Shown: piece after piece, positions 15,178-22,723 of the stretch
Position numbering within the stretch: position 1 is the first letter of the stretch
How the letters are laid out: each line of letters starts with the position of its first letter
Assembly (NCBI GenBank): GCA_002390025.1
Contig: DGRU01000125.1
Coordinates: forward strand, 1 to 23,615
Reading direction: 5' to 3'
From: Lachnospiraceae bacterium UBA4380
GTDB lineage: Bacteria; Bacillota; Clostridia; Lachnospirales; Lachnospiraceae
Length of the DNA: 23,615 bases
Notes under the pieces: generated by a model
Databases searched by the model: none
Told to the model about the DNA's origin: nothing
The model's input: only the letters and a program-made list of their open reading frames with translations
Position numbers and translations under genes: made by a program

Positions 15178-16443
15178 ATGAAAATCGCAGTCATATTATT
15201 TGTCCTCATGTATGTTCTGATCATCTTTCTGCCCAGGTTCCGTATGCCCGCGGCACTGGTCACTGCAGCCCTGTTCATTGTGCTGGGGATTCTTCCCCTT
15301 CAGGCGGTGCCGGCGGCAGTCAACTGGAACGCGCTCATGATGATGTGCGGCACCATGCTGATCGTATACTTTTTTATCAACAGCGGCATGCCGGCAAAGA
15401 TCGCAGATATACTCCTGGAGAAATCCGGCAATGTCCGGACGGTGACGATCTTAATGTCTCTTTTCGCGGGACTGATCTCCGCCTTCATTGACAATGTCGC
15501 GACGGTTCTGATCGTGGCGCCGGTGGCGATCGCGATCTGCCGGGAACTGAAAATATCACCGGTTCCCATGGTGCTCTCCATCGCCGTCTCCTCCAATCTG
15601 CAGGGCGCGGCCACCCTCGTGGGAGACACCACCTCCATCATGCTCGGTTCCTATGCAGAAATGGACTTCCTGGACTTTTTCTGGATGAACGGCAGACCCG
15701 GCATCTTCTTTGCGGTGGAACTGGGAGCGCTGCTGACTGTTCCCGTCATGTTTTTCCTCTTCCGAAATGACACGGAAAAAATCTCGCACACAGGCGATGC
15801 AGAGGTGAAGACCTTTCTTCCCACCATCCTCCTCCTGCTGATGATCGCCATGCTGATCGGCGCCTCTTTCATACCGGATAAACCGGAGACGACCAACGGC
15901 CTCATCTGTATCGGTCTCGCGATCGTGATGATCATTGCGGACGCCTTGCAGAAAAACAGCGCGGAGGGAGGCAGAAATGCCCTCAGGGCAGTGGATTATC
16001 AGACCCTTCTGCTCCTGTTCGGTCTCTTCCTGGTCATTGAGGGCGTCACACAGGCGGGTGTCATCGACCTTCTTGCGGATGTGATCGCAAGAGTGGGCGG
16101 CGAGAACAAATTTGTACTTTATACGGTCATTGTCTGGGGGTCGGTTCTGGTCTCCGCCTTCATTGACAATATCCCCTATGTGGCGACCATGCTGCCGGTC
16201 CTCTCGGGAATCGCGGCCAGGACGGGGTTCGATCCCTGCCTCCTGTATTTCGGACTTCTGACCGGGGCAACGCTGGGCGGCAATATCACGCCGATCGGCG
16301 CATCCGCCAATATCACCGCCGTGGGCATCCTCCGCAAAGAGGGATATGAAGTATCCTTCGGCCAGTTTGCCCGCATAGGCATCCCTTTCACTTTTGTTGC
16401 GGTAATGGGAGGATATCTGCTGATCTGGGCTCTGTGGTCCTGA
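15178..16443 (+). CDS. ArsB/NhaD-type ion transporter (SLC13 / ion-transporter superfamily)
   Basis: A 421-residue multi-pass membrane protein with around ten hydrophobic segments. It has two homologous halves, each with a re-entrant motif: SAFIDNVATVL (Asp105, Asn106), then SSNLQGAATLVGDTTS; and SAFIDNIPYVA (Asp330, Asn331), then GATLGGNITPIGASANI. This is the inverted-repeat plan of ArsB, NhaD, CitM and P-protein carriers. The ion or anion moved is not evident; arsenite, Na+/H+ exchange and dicarboxylates are all possible, and there is no ars gene nearby. AGGAAAAGG lies before the ATG. The binding-protein gene starts 70 bases downstream without a terminator between, so cotranscription is possible. 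Confidence 0.87.
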   Translation: MKIAVILFVLMYVLIIFLPRFRMPAALVTAALFIVLGILPLQAVPAAVNWNALMMMCGTMLIVYFFINSGMPAKIADILLEKSGNVRTVTILMSLFAGLISAFIDNVATVLIVAPVAIAICRELKISPVPMVLSIAVSSNLQGAATLVGDTTSIMLGSYAEMDFLDFFWMNGRPGIFFAVELGALLTVPVMFFLFRNDTEKISHTGDAEVKTFLPTILLLLMIAMLIGASFIPDKPETTNGLICIGLAIVMIIADALQKNSAEGGRNALRAVDYQTLLLLFGLFLVIEGVTQAGVIDLLADVIARVGGENKFVLYTVIVWGSVLVSAFIDNIPYVATMLPVLSGIAARTGFDPCLLYFGLLTGATLGGNITPIGASANITAVGILRKEGYEVSFGQFARIGIPFTFVAVMGGYLLIWALWS

Positions 16444-16462
16444 CCGGACAGATAACTTCGAG

Positions 16463-16498
16463 GCAGACAACTCTCTTAATGCAGACAACTCTCTTAAT
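16463..16498 (+). repeat. Perfect tandem duplication of an 18-bp unit
   Basis: GCAGACAACTCTCTTAAT occurs twice with no gap (16463-16480, 16481-16498), ending directly before the AAAGGAG ribosome binding site of the binding-protein gene. It may be a regulator binding site or a slippage duplication. Confidence 0.9.
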
Positions 16499-16512
16499 AA
16501 AGGAGTAAACAG

Positions 16513-17640
16513 ATGAAAAAAACAGTGACCGGCATAATGATGACTGTCGTACTCTTGGCTATGACCCTGCTGTCTCTGACGGCATGCAATCTGAAGGCGG
16601 GAGGAAAATCGGACGCTTCGGGCGATTCCGCAACACAGACCGCAGAGGAGATCCTCACAGAGGAGCCGCTTGTGACGGAAGCAGAGGACGACGGCAAATA
16701 CCACATCGGAATCCTGACTTACCGCAATCACGGCGCTGCCGAAGAGACTGTAAAGGGTTTCAAGGAAGAGATGATCTCCCTTTTAGGAAGTGATAAGGTG
16801 GAGTTTGAAGAGATCGACGCCGAGGGCGACACACAGAAGTGCGCGGATATCGCCACGGGTTTCGCCAACAGCGGCTATCAGCTGATCTTTGCCTGCGGCA
16901 CCGAGGCCGTGCAGAATGCGGGCGCCGCAGTGAAAGAGACACCGATCATCGGCGGATGTGTCAGCGACTATCTTCTCTCGGGCGTTGTGAGCTCTCTCGA
17001 CGCACCCGGAGGAAATATCACGGGCGTTTCCAGCATGGGACCCATAGATGAACAGATGAATCTGGTCGAGCAGATCACCCCCTGGCCGGTTTCCGTCGCG
17101 ATCATCACAAGCGGCATTGAGACCGGGTCCAGATTTGAGATGGATGTGGCAACCCAGGTCCTGGACGAGAAGGAGATTCCCTGGAAATCCTATAATGCGG
17201 CGACCGAGGAGGACCTGCGCAGCAGGATGAAGGAAGCGGCCGAAGAGTACCCCTGCATCTACCTTCCCACTGACAACTTCATCGCGTCGCATATGGATAT
17301 TGTGCGCGATGTCGTCCTGGAGACCGGTGTGCTGGTCGTGACGGGTGATTATCAGATGTGTGCCGACGGCGGTCTGTGCTGCTGCAGCATTGATTACTAT
17401 GAGCACGGCAGAAAAGCCGCGGGAATGGCCTATGCGGTCCTGGAGCAGGATGAGGAGATCTCAAGACTGTCGATCCAGGAGGAGACAGAGACCCAGCTCT
17501 TCTACAATCCTGCCGTCGCGGAGCGGATCGGCTGGTACAGCTACGGCAATATGGCGCCTCTGACCGTGTCGGAGGAGGACTATCCTGCACTTGACCAGGA
17601 GGACGGAGATACCCAGACGGAAGAAAGCTGGGAACAGTAA
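16513..17640 (+). CDS. TrpX-like substrate-binding lipoprotein (ABC_sub_bind family) linked to a two-component system
   Basis: A 375-residue exported lipoprotein: signal MKKTVTGIMMTVVLLAMTLL, lipobox LTAC with Cys25, a Ser/Thr/Glu linker, then a type I periplasmic-binding fold. Recognisable stretches are YHIGILTYRNHGAAEETVKGF, DTQKCADIATGFANSGYQLIFACGTEA, GGNITGVSSMGPIDEQMNLVEQ (the family's TGxS..P.xxQ motif) and ADGGLCCCSIDYYEHGRKAAGMA. The usual partners, a membrane permease and an ATPase, are absent on both sides. The next genes, 15 bases downstream, are a response regulator and histidine kinase. It may therefore present a small-molecule ligand to the kinase rather than feed a transporter. 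AAAGGAG is well placed for the start. An acidic tail (DQEDGDTQTEESWEQ) ends the protein. Confidence 0.88.
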   Translation: MKKTVTGIMMTVVLLAMTLLSLTACNLKAGGKSDASGDSATQTAEEILTEEPLVTEAEDDGKYHIGILTYRNHGAAEETVKGFKEEMISLLGSDKVEFEEIDAEGDTQKCADIATGFANSGYQLIFACGTEAVQNAGAAVKETPIIGGCVSDYLLSGVVSSLDAPGGNITGVSSMGPIDEQMNLVEQITPWPVSVAIITSGIETGSRFEMDVATQVLDEKEIPWKSYNAATEEDLRSRMKEAAEEYPCIYLPTDNFIASHMDIVRDVVLETGVLVVTGDYQMCADGGLCCCSIDYYEHGRKAAGMAYAVLEQDEEISRLSIQEETETQLFYNPAVAERIGWYSYGNMAPLTVSEEDYPALDQEDGDTQTEESWEQ

Positions 17641-17655
17641 AGAAGGGTTTTATCT

Positions 17656-18339
17656 ATGAGACTGTTGCTTGCAGAAGACGAAGAGGCCATGTCCGAGGCG
17701 GTCGTTGACATACTGGAATACCACCGCTATCAGGTGGATGCGGTCTACGACGGAGCGGAGGCTCTCGATTATATTCATGCGGGAGATTATGACGGCATCA
17801 TTCTGGACATTATGATGCCTGTGAAGAGCGGTCTGGATGTGCTCCGGCAGATCCGCAGTGAGGGCTGCAGGACTCCGGTGCTGCTGCTGACAGCAAAATC
17901 GGAGATCGAGGACAGGATCGAAGGACTGGATCTGGGCGCGGATGACTACCTGACCAAGCCCTTCCATATGGGCGAGCTGCTGGCCAGAGTCCGCGCAATG
18001 CTGCGCCGCAGGGAGGAATTTACCCCGGATATCCGCGCCTTCGGGGACATAACACTGAATCCCCGGACCAGCGAACTGAGGTGCGGGGAACAGTCAGTCA
18101 GCCTCTCACGCCTGGAGTGCCGTCTGATGGATGTCCTGATCCTCAACAGGGGGATCTATCTGTCCTCCGAGGAACTATTGGAAAAAGTCTGGGGCTATGA
18201 CTCCGATGCGGATGTGGGCTCTGTCTGGGTCTACATTTCCTATCTTCGCAAACAGCTTTCAAAAGTGGGTTCCGCCGTGACCGTAAAGGCCAGGCGCGGA
18301 ACAGGCTATATCCTGCAGGAGCCGCAGAACAATGGTTAA
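17656..18339 (+). CDS. Response regulator, OmpR/PhoB family
   Basis: A 227-residue DNA-binding response regulator. The receiver domain (1 to about 118) has the acidic pair Glu7-Asp8, phospho-acceptor Asp51 in ILDIMMP, Thr in LLLTAKS and Lys in DDYLTKPF. The effector (about 128-222) is a winged helix (GDITLNPRTSELRCG; RLECRLMDVLILNRGIYLSSEELLEKVWGYD; VWVYISYLRKQL; RRGTGYIL). It lies 15 bases after the binding lipoprotein and overlaps the kinase start by 8 bases, so the three are almost certainly one operon. Target genes are unknown; the tandem repeat at 16463 is one possible site for autoregulation. Confidence 0.95.
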   Translation: MRLLLAEDEEAMSEAVVDILEYHRYQVDAVYDGAEALDYIHAGDYDGIILDIMMPVKSGLDVLRQIRSEGCRTPVLLLTAKSEIEDRIEGLDLGADDYLTKPFHMGELLARVRAMLRRREEFTPDIRAFGDITLNPRTSELRCGEQSVSLSRLECRLMDVLILNRGIYLSSEELLEKVWGYDSDADVGSVWVYISYLRKQLSKVGSAVTVKARRGTGYILQEPQNNG

Positions 18340-19744
18340 AACGCTGCAAAGGAAATTCATCGTCGCGTCCATGCTGGCGGTCACGATCCTGCTGGCGACC
18401 CTGGTCGGAGCGATCAATATTCTCTACTGCTATTCTGTCCGGACACGTGAAAACAACATGCTGGAAATGCTCTGTGAGACAGACGGTCAGCCGGATGGAC
18501 CCCGCGGATTTTCCGACACGGAGCGCAGAGCGGATATGCAGGATCCCGATGGCGCTCAGGGAGGCGAAGAAGCCCAGGAGGAAGATCCGGCCTCAGGCAC
18601 GGAGCGCACCGGCACGCAGCAGGACCGGCAGTTTATACAGCGCGACGGACACAACGAAATGGACAGGCTGATCCGACGCGGACTCTCCATGGATGATGCA
18701 CTCTCGGCGCGCTTTTTCGCAGTCTGGTTTGATGAAAACAAAGAGATTGTCCAAAAGGATACTTCCCGAATCTATGCAGTGACCGCCGAAGAGGCATCCG
18801 TGCTTGCCCGGGACATTCTTTTTCTGGGAAAAAGCTCCGGCGTCTATCAGGATTTCCGCTATATGATCCGGGAAAAGGATTCTTCGCGGGAAATACTGGT
18901 TGCCATGGACATATCCAGGGACAGGGAGGATATGATCAGGATCCTCGGAATATCCGCGCTGATCGCCGCCGTCTGCTGGATCGCCATGCTGCTGCCTGTC
19001 CATGCACTGGCAAAGCGGGCCATTGCCCCTACGGCCATGAGCATTGAGAGACAGAAGCAGTTCGTGACAAATGCCGGCCATGAGCTGAAGACCCCGCTTG
19101 CGATCATACAGGCCAATACCGAGGCCCTTGAGCTCTATACCGGGGAGTCCAAATGGACCCGCAATATCCGCGCGCAGACAGTACGTCTGAGCGGTCTGAT
19201 GCAGAACCTTCTCACACTTTCCAGGATGGATGAGGATTCCCTGAATCTCGAGAAGAAGGCCTTTGCCCTCTATCCCCTCGCCGGGGAGGTATGGGAGAAT
19301 TTCGCGGAGCCCGCGGCAGGCAGAAATCTTTCTTTCAGGATCATTGACGAAGAGAAGGAGGAGGCCAGGGTCCTGGCAAACCGCGAGAGTATTGCCCAGC
19401 TTCTCTCGATCCTGTACGACAATGCCGTCAAGTATACGCCGCGGGGAGGGGAGATCGAGGTGCGGATCTGTTCCGCCGCGGACAGTGTGAGACTGATCCA
19501 GTCCAATACTGTCTCCGGGATGGAAGGCGCAAAGGAAATTGCAGAGGATCCCAACCGCCTGTTCGAACGTTTCTACAGGACAGACTCCGACCGCAGCCGC
19601 AAAAAAGGAGGCTACGGAATCGGCCTTTCCGCGGCCAGGGCTATCGCCGCTGCCAACAGCGGCGCGATCTCCGCCGGGATCGGGGACGGCAGGATCCTGT
19701 TTACAGTGACCTTGAAAAAAGCAGCCCGGGAGCAGACTTCCTGA
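18332..19744 (+). CDS. Membrane sensor histidine kinase
   Basis: A 470-residue kinase that should phosphorylate the preceding regulator. Helix 1 spans about residues 8-30. An extracytoplasmic sensor of roughly 170 residues opens with a low-complexity, Asp/Glu/Gln-rich stretch (DGQPDGPRGFSDTERRADMQ), then a folded part (FFAVWFDENKEIVQKDTSRIYAV). Helix 2 is about 207-228. The dimerisation region has NAGHELKTPL with phospho-acceptor His250. The ATPase domain has the N box DNAVKYT (Asn364), F box LFERFYRTD and G2 box GGYGIGLSAA. The usual DxGxG G1 box is replaced by a QSNTVSGME segment, a variant seen in other Firmicute kinases. Its start overlaps the regulator by 8 bases. The ligand is probably sensed with the upstream lipoprotein (inference). 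Confidence 0.93.
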   Translation: MVKTLQRKFIVASMLAVTILLATLVGAINILYCYSVRTRENNMLEMLCETDGQPDGPRGFSDTERRADMQDPDGAQGGEEAQEEDPASGTERTGTQQDRQFIQRDGHNEMDRLIRRGLSMDDALSARFFAVWFDENKEIVQKDTSRIYAVTAEEASVLARDILFLGKSSGVYQDFRYMIREKDSSREILVAMDISRDREDMIRILGISALIAAVCWIAMLLPVHALAKRAIAPTAMSIERQKQFVTNAGHELKTPLAIIQANTEALELYTGESKWTRNIRAQTVRLSGLMQNLLTLSRMDEDSLNLEKKAFALYPLAGEVWENFAEPAAGRNLSFRIIDEEKEEARVLANRESIAQLLSILYDNAVKYTPRGGEIEVRICSAADSVRLIQSNTVSGMEGAKEIAEDPNRLFERFYRTDSDRSRKKGGYGIGLSAARAIAAANSGAISAGIGDGRILFTVTLKKAAREQTS

Positions 19745-19831
19745 TAAAAGCCGATAAAGGTTTGATAGCAAAATACCGCTGTGCATAACTGTATATATGT
19801 ATAATTGTATAATTATTTGGCGAAATACGCT

Positions 19832-19860
19832 TTAAATGGCATTATCACCTATGCTATAAT
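19832..19860 (+). promoter_or_regulatory. Promoter of the small XRE-type regulator, within an operator-like dyad
   Basis: TTAAAT (19832-19837), a 17-bp spacer and TATAAT (19855-19860) with an extended TG (19852-19853). A perfect 8-bp inverted repeat, TGGCATTA (19837-19844) and TAATGCCA (19872-19879), is centred on the -10 element, and the -10 also lies in the palindrome ATAATATTAT. The upstream 19770-19830 is very AT-rich. Confidence 0.7.
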
Positions 19861-19992
19861 ATTATGCGGATTAATGCCACGACGCATAAAAAACAACTAT
19901 ATTAAAAACAGATTACGGCATCTGTGATAATCAGGGCCCACTGTCTGAAACAATTACAGAATATTTCAGTCGTGAACAGGAGGTTTCAGAAG

Positions 19993-20343
19993 ATGGAAAG
20001 CGGTATGACGAAAGCGGAGGTTTTAAAGAAGGTCATTCTGTCACAGTATAAGAGTGTGAGGCAGTTTGCAGTGGAAATGGATATTCCTTACAGTACTTTA
20101 GTGACAGCATTGGAACGGGGAATAGAGGGCATGGCATACAGTACGGTGATCCGTATCTGTGACGCACTTTCTTTGAATCCGGTTGACTTTTCACCGCTTG
20201 AGGATGGAGACGGACTCTCTGCGCAGATCACTACCAAGAGGGTAATGGAACGTTATGACAGGTTCAACAGAGCCGGCCGTAAAAAGATTCTTGACATTAT
20301 GGATGATTACAGCCAGATAGAAATGTATACAAAGCCGGATTGA
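19993..20343 (+). CDS. Small XRE-type helix-turn-helix regulator
   Basis: A 116-residue DNA-binding protein. An XRE-like helix-turn-helix occupies about residues 5-70 (MTKAEVLKKVILSQYKSVRQFAVEMDIPYSTLVTALERGIEGMAYSTVIRICDALSLNP). A short C-terminal helix (RVMERYDRFNRAGRKKILDIMDDYSQIEMY) may mediate dimerisation. The start at 19993 is chosen because AGGAGG lies 9 bases upstream; an upstream in-frame ATG at 19924 has no such site. It sits behind a promoter flanked by an inverted repeat, suggesting autoregulation. It may also control the downstream PaaK-like gene, but that is inference. Basal XRE regulators of this size also occur as prophage or antitoxin-type repressors, and no partner gene of that kind is present. 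Confidence 0.85.
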   Translation: MESGMTKAEVLKKVILSQYKSVRQFAVEMDIPYSTLVTALERGIEGMAYSTVIRICDALSLNPVDFSPLEDGDGLSAQITTKRVMERYDRFNRAGRKKILDIMDDYSQIEMYTKPD

Positions 20344-20350
20344 GCGAAAC

Positions 20351-20409
20351 ATGTCGGCGGGATTTGGCAGCGGGCATAAATTCCGTATCAGCAGCAGAGG
20401 CTCTGCTGC
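20351..20409 (+). repeat. Intergenic element with palindrome, related to the one at 2462 (copy B)
   Basis: ATGTCGGCGGG and GGCAGCGGGCA (20351-20376) followed by the inverted repeat GCAGCAGAG-G-CTCTGCTGC (20391-20409), in the same order as copy A at 2462-2527. A second GC-rich inverted repeat (GCCGGAGGC..GCGCCGGC) follows. It lies between the XRE-type gene and the PaaK-like gene, with no T run, so it is not a canonical terminator. Confidence 0.45.
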
Positions 20410-20492
20410 CGGAGGCCGTGCCTGCGCCGGCAGACATTTTCAGGACTCAATCTACCGGCCCTTGCTTATAAAAGCAGGAGGGAGATTTTGTA

Positions 20493-21881
20493 ATGCGAAA
20501 TTATGAAAGAGACCACAAGCTCGAGCATGTCTATTCTCTGAAGGCATATGCTCAGATCGAAAAGAAACCCGTCAGTGTCAAAAACTGCGACAGGATCCTC
20601 AGGCTCCAGAACAAGCGGGTCCATGAGCTGATGAAAGCTGCCTATGAAATCCCTTTTTATCGTGCGCGCTTTGAGGAATCCGGCACGACACCGGACGATT
20701 ATCACTGCGCCGAGGACCTCTACAAGTTCCCGCTGCTGACCAAGGATCAGCTCAGGGACTGGATGGATGAAGAGGCGGAAAAGGATCCCGAGAAGTACAA
20801 ATACTGGCATGTCTCGCCAACGTCCGGCTCCACCGGAAGACCTCTCCGTGTCCTGATCTCTCCCAGAGAGTACGCATGGGTCGTGGCCAACTGGCTCCGC
20901 ACCATGGGCTACGGCGGTTTCAATCCCATTACCGGAAAGACAATGTCACGCCCCAATTCTCTGCACGGACCTGTCAAGGAATATGATTCCATCGTCCAGA
21001 GAATGGGCATTCTCAGGCGCAAATATATGTCTGATACGATCAGGGAGCGTGTTGACACACAGACACTGGTCAACGAGATCAACGCCTACGAGCCGGATTA
21101 TCTCTACAACCACAAGAACCTGCTCATGCGGATCGCCAAGTATGTCAAGGAAAATGACCTGTATCTGTGGAAGCCTTCCTTCTACACACCCTTTGGCGAG
21201 ATGCTCGATGATCCGTCCAGAGAACTTCTGCAGGAAGTGTTCGGCCCCGGCCTGATCGATGCCTATGGCATGGGTGAGACAGGATCCTGTGTGGTCCGCA
21301 TCCCCGGCAGGAAGTATTATCAGGTCAACAGCGACCTGTTTGTCGTCAATGTCTACAACGCAGACCTGACAGGTCCCGCCCTCAAGGGTATGGCGGTGAT
21401 CACACCCTTGTACAAGACGGAACTGCCCCTGATCAACTATACATCCTATGATCAGCTCGACAGCTATATGCGCCGCGGCCTCCGCTTTGCGAGGGGCGTC
21501 CAGGGACGCATGAACGACGTCATCCATCACAGAGACGGCTCTGTCACCGAGTGGGGCAATATCTCCGGCATCATCAATTACGTTCCCGAGATCATTTCCT
21601 ACAGGATCGTGCAGGAGGACTATGAGAATCTGACCCTGATGATGGTCCGCAATCCCGATACGCCTGCGGAAAAACAGGACGAGATCGTGGAACAGCTGGA
21701 TGTCAAGCTGATGGCCATGTTCAAGGATCCCTCTTTCAAGATCCAGTATCAGTGGCTGGATGAAATCCCCGCCGATCCCAACGGCAAGCTCCGTGTCATC
21801 GTCAGCAAGGTAAAACCCGGTGCCATCGGTGAACCCGAGCATGCCGGTGAAGATGTCGGCAACGCAGAGATCACTGAGTGA
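20493..21881 (+). CDS. PaaK-like adenylate-forming enzyme (phenylacetate-CoA ligase family)
   Basis: A 462-residue cytoplasmic enzyme of the ANL superfamily that should activate a carboxylic acid with ATP to an acyl-adenylate, usually then to acyl-CoA. The phosphate-binding motif TSGSTGRPL starts at residue 110. The A5 motif AYGMGETG (257-264) is PaaK-like (YGxxE). The C-terminal subdomain has MVRNPDTPAEKQDEIVEQL and the ADPNGKLRVIV motif, equivalent to the catalytic-lysine region. AGGAGGGAG precedes the ATG. No thiolase, dehydrogenase or paa gene adjoins it, so the substrate is unknown; aryl acids and cell-surface acyl donors are both plausible for this family. The PAP2 gene follows after 77 bases with no terminator, suggesting cotranscription. 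Confidence 0.88.
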   Translation: MRNYERDHKLEHVYSLKAYAQIEKKPVSVKNCDRILRLQNKRVHELMKAAYEIPFYRARFEESGTTPDDYHCAEDLYKFPLLTKDQLRDWMDEEAEKDPEKYKYWHVSPTSGSTGRPLRVLISPREYAWVVANWLRTMGYGGFNPITGKTMSRPNSLHGPVKEYDSIVQRMGILRRKYMSDTIRERVDTQTLVNEINAYEPDYLYNHKNLLMRIAKYVKENDLYLWKPSFYTPFGEMLDDPSRELLQEVFGPGLIDAYGMGETGSCVVRIPGRKYYQVNSDLFVVNVYNADLTGPALKGMAVITPLYKTELPLINYTSYDQLDSYMRRGLRFARGVQGRMNDVIHHRDGSVTEWGNISGIINYVPEIISYRIVQEDYENLTLMMVRNPDTPAEKQDEIVEQLDVKLMAMFKDPSFKIQYQWLDEIPADPNGKLRVIVSKVKPGAIGEPEHAGEDVGNAEITE

Positions 21882-21958
21882 TTCCCTTACTGGAATAGCC
21901 GGCAGACGATCCCATATTTTTCATGAAACAATAATGGATGGAGGCAGCAGCCATCAGG

Positions 21959-22468
21959 ATGAATGACAGGGACTACAGTCATTTTTATCAGCATCTCACA
22001 GGCCGCATCCGCGCAAGCGGTGCGGCCTGTTTCTGCCTGCGCGCAGCCGGAAAGACGGCGACCGGAATCATGTATGCGGCTTACCCGCTGCTTCTGGGAA
22101 AGCTTGCCATGGACAAGGACTGGAGAGGACTTCTCGTCTCAGTCCTTATACCGGGGGCGGGCTTTTTGCTGCTGACTGCGGTGAGGGCAAAGATCAATCG
22201 CCCCAGACCCTATGAAACCTGGAAGATCGACCCCCTGGTCCCCAAGGACACACGGGGCAATTCCATGCCCAGCCGGCATGTCTTTTCCTCTTCCCTGATT
22301 TCCATGGCCTGGATGTCCGTATCCGTGCCGGCCGGCCTTGCCCTGCTGGCTGTCTCTGCGGCGGCTGCCTGGATCCGGGTCCTGGCCGGAGTACACTATC
22401 CCTCTGATGTGGCCGTGGGATATCTGGCGGGGATCGCTGCAGGCCTGCCCCTTTTGTTTCTGATGTAG
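21959..22468 (+). CDS. PAP2-family membrane phosphatase
   Basis: A 169-residue integral membrane lipid phosphatase, probably acting on phosphatidate, phosphatidylglycerophosphate or undecaprenyl-type pyrophosphates at the outer face. All three PAP2 motifs are present: KINRPRP, MPSRH (His107) and RVLAGVHYPSD (Arg139, His146, Asp150), with about five hydrophobic segments. The start is ambiguous: ATG 21959 has GGAGG 14 bases upstream and begins with the family-like MNDRDYSHFYQ, while ATG 21938 has no ribosome binding site. The last codons and stop lie in the first copy of a 44-bp-period tandem duplication (22436-22521). It probably shares a transcript with the PaaK-like gene. Confidence 0.9.
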   Translation: MNDRDYSHFYQHLTGRIRASGAACFCLRAAGKTATGIMYAAYPLLLGKLAMDKDWRGLLVSVLIPGAGFLLLTAVRAKINRPRPYETWKIDPLVPKDTRGNSMPSRHVFSSSLISMAWMSVSVPAGLALLAVSAAAAWIRVLAGVHYPSDVAVGYLAGIAAGLPLLFLM

Positions 22469-22521
22469 AGTTTTGTTGTGCTGCAGGCCTTCCCCTTTTG
22501 TTTCTGCTGTAGAATTTTGTT
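22436..22521 (+). repeat. Imperfect tandem duplication covering the 3' end of the PAP2 gene
   Basis: A 42-base segment beginning GCTGCAGGCC and ending AGNNTTTTGTT-type sequence occurs at 22436-22477 and again at 22480-22521 (period 44) with 3 mismatches. Copy 1 encodes the last residues and stop of PAP2; copy 2 is non-coding remnant sequence. Confidence 0.9.
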
Positions 22522-22690
22522 TCTTCTTCAGAGGCTCTGAAGACGGCCCTGTCCGGCCCGGCCTTTTCCTGGGCGGATTTGCGATACCGGAATCTTGAAA
22601 TTTCGTTCACAGCCCCGTGGGGGACCGCTGTTTTTGGCAAAATCCCAAAGAATCCTTTAAAATCCGTAAAAAGTTTGTGAAATATGAGTG
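22522..22690 (+). other. Intergenic stretch with a weak hairpin, terminator and AT-rich tail
   Basis: No gene is seen. It holds the inverted repeat CTTCAGAG-G-CTCTGAAG, then a GC-rich block, a likely terminator at 22609-22635 and an AT-rich run leading to the small-RNA promoter. Confidence 0.5.
22609..22635 (+). terminator. Possible terminator of the PaaK-PAP2 transcript
   Basis: ACAGCCCC-GTG-GGGG, a 4-nt bulge (ACCG) and CTGT, followed by TTTT. It lies about 140 bases after the PAP2 stop. The bulge makes it weaker than the others in the window. Confidence 0.5.
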
Positions 22691-22719
22691 TTTTGTAAAC
22701 GATTTCAATGTGGTACTAT
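22691..22719 (+). promoter_or_regulatory. Promoter of the small-RNA candidate
   Basis: TACTAT (22714-22719) with an extended -10 TGG (22711-22713). The -35 is TTTTGT at 17-bp spacing (22691-22696) or TTGTAA at 15 bp. The expected transcription start is about 22725. Confidence 0.55.
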
Positions 22720-22723
22720 GCAA

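Noticed and set aside
16513..17640. Reading this as the first gene of a trpXYZ-type ABC transporter operon
   Set aside because: No permease or ATP-binding gene follows; the next genes are a response regulator and histidine kinase.
19924..19992. N-terminal extension of the small XRE-type regulator to ATG 19924
   Set aside because: AGGAGG lies inside this extension, correctly placed for ATG 19993; the extra residues do not resemble the family.
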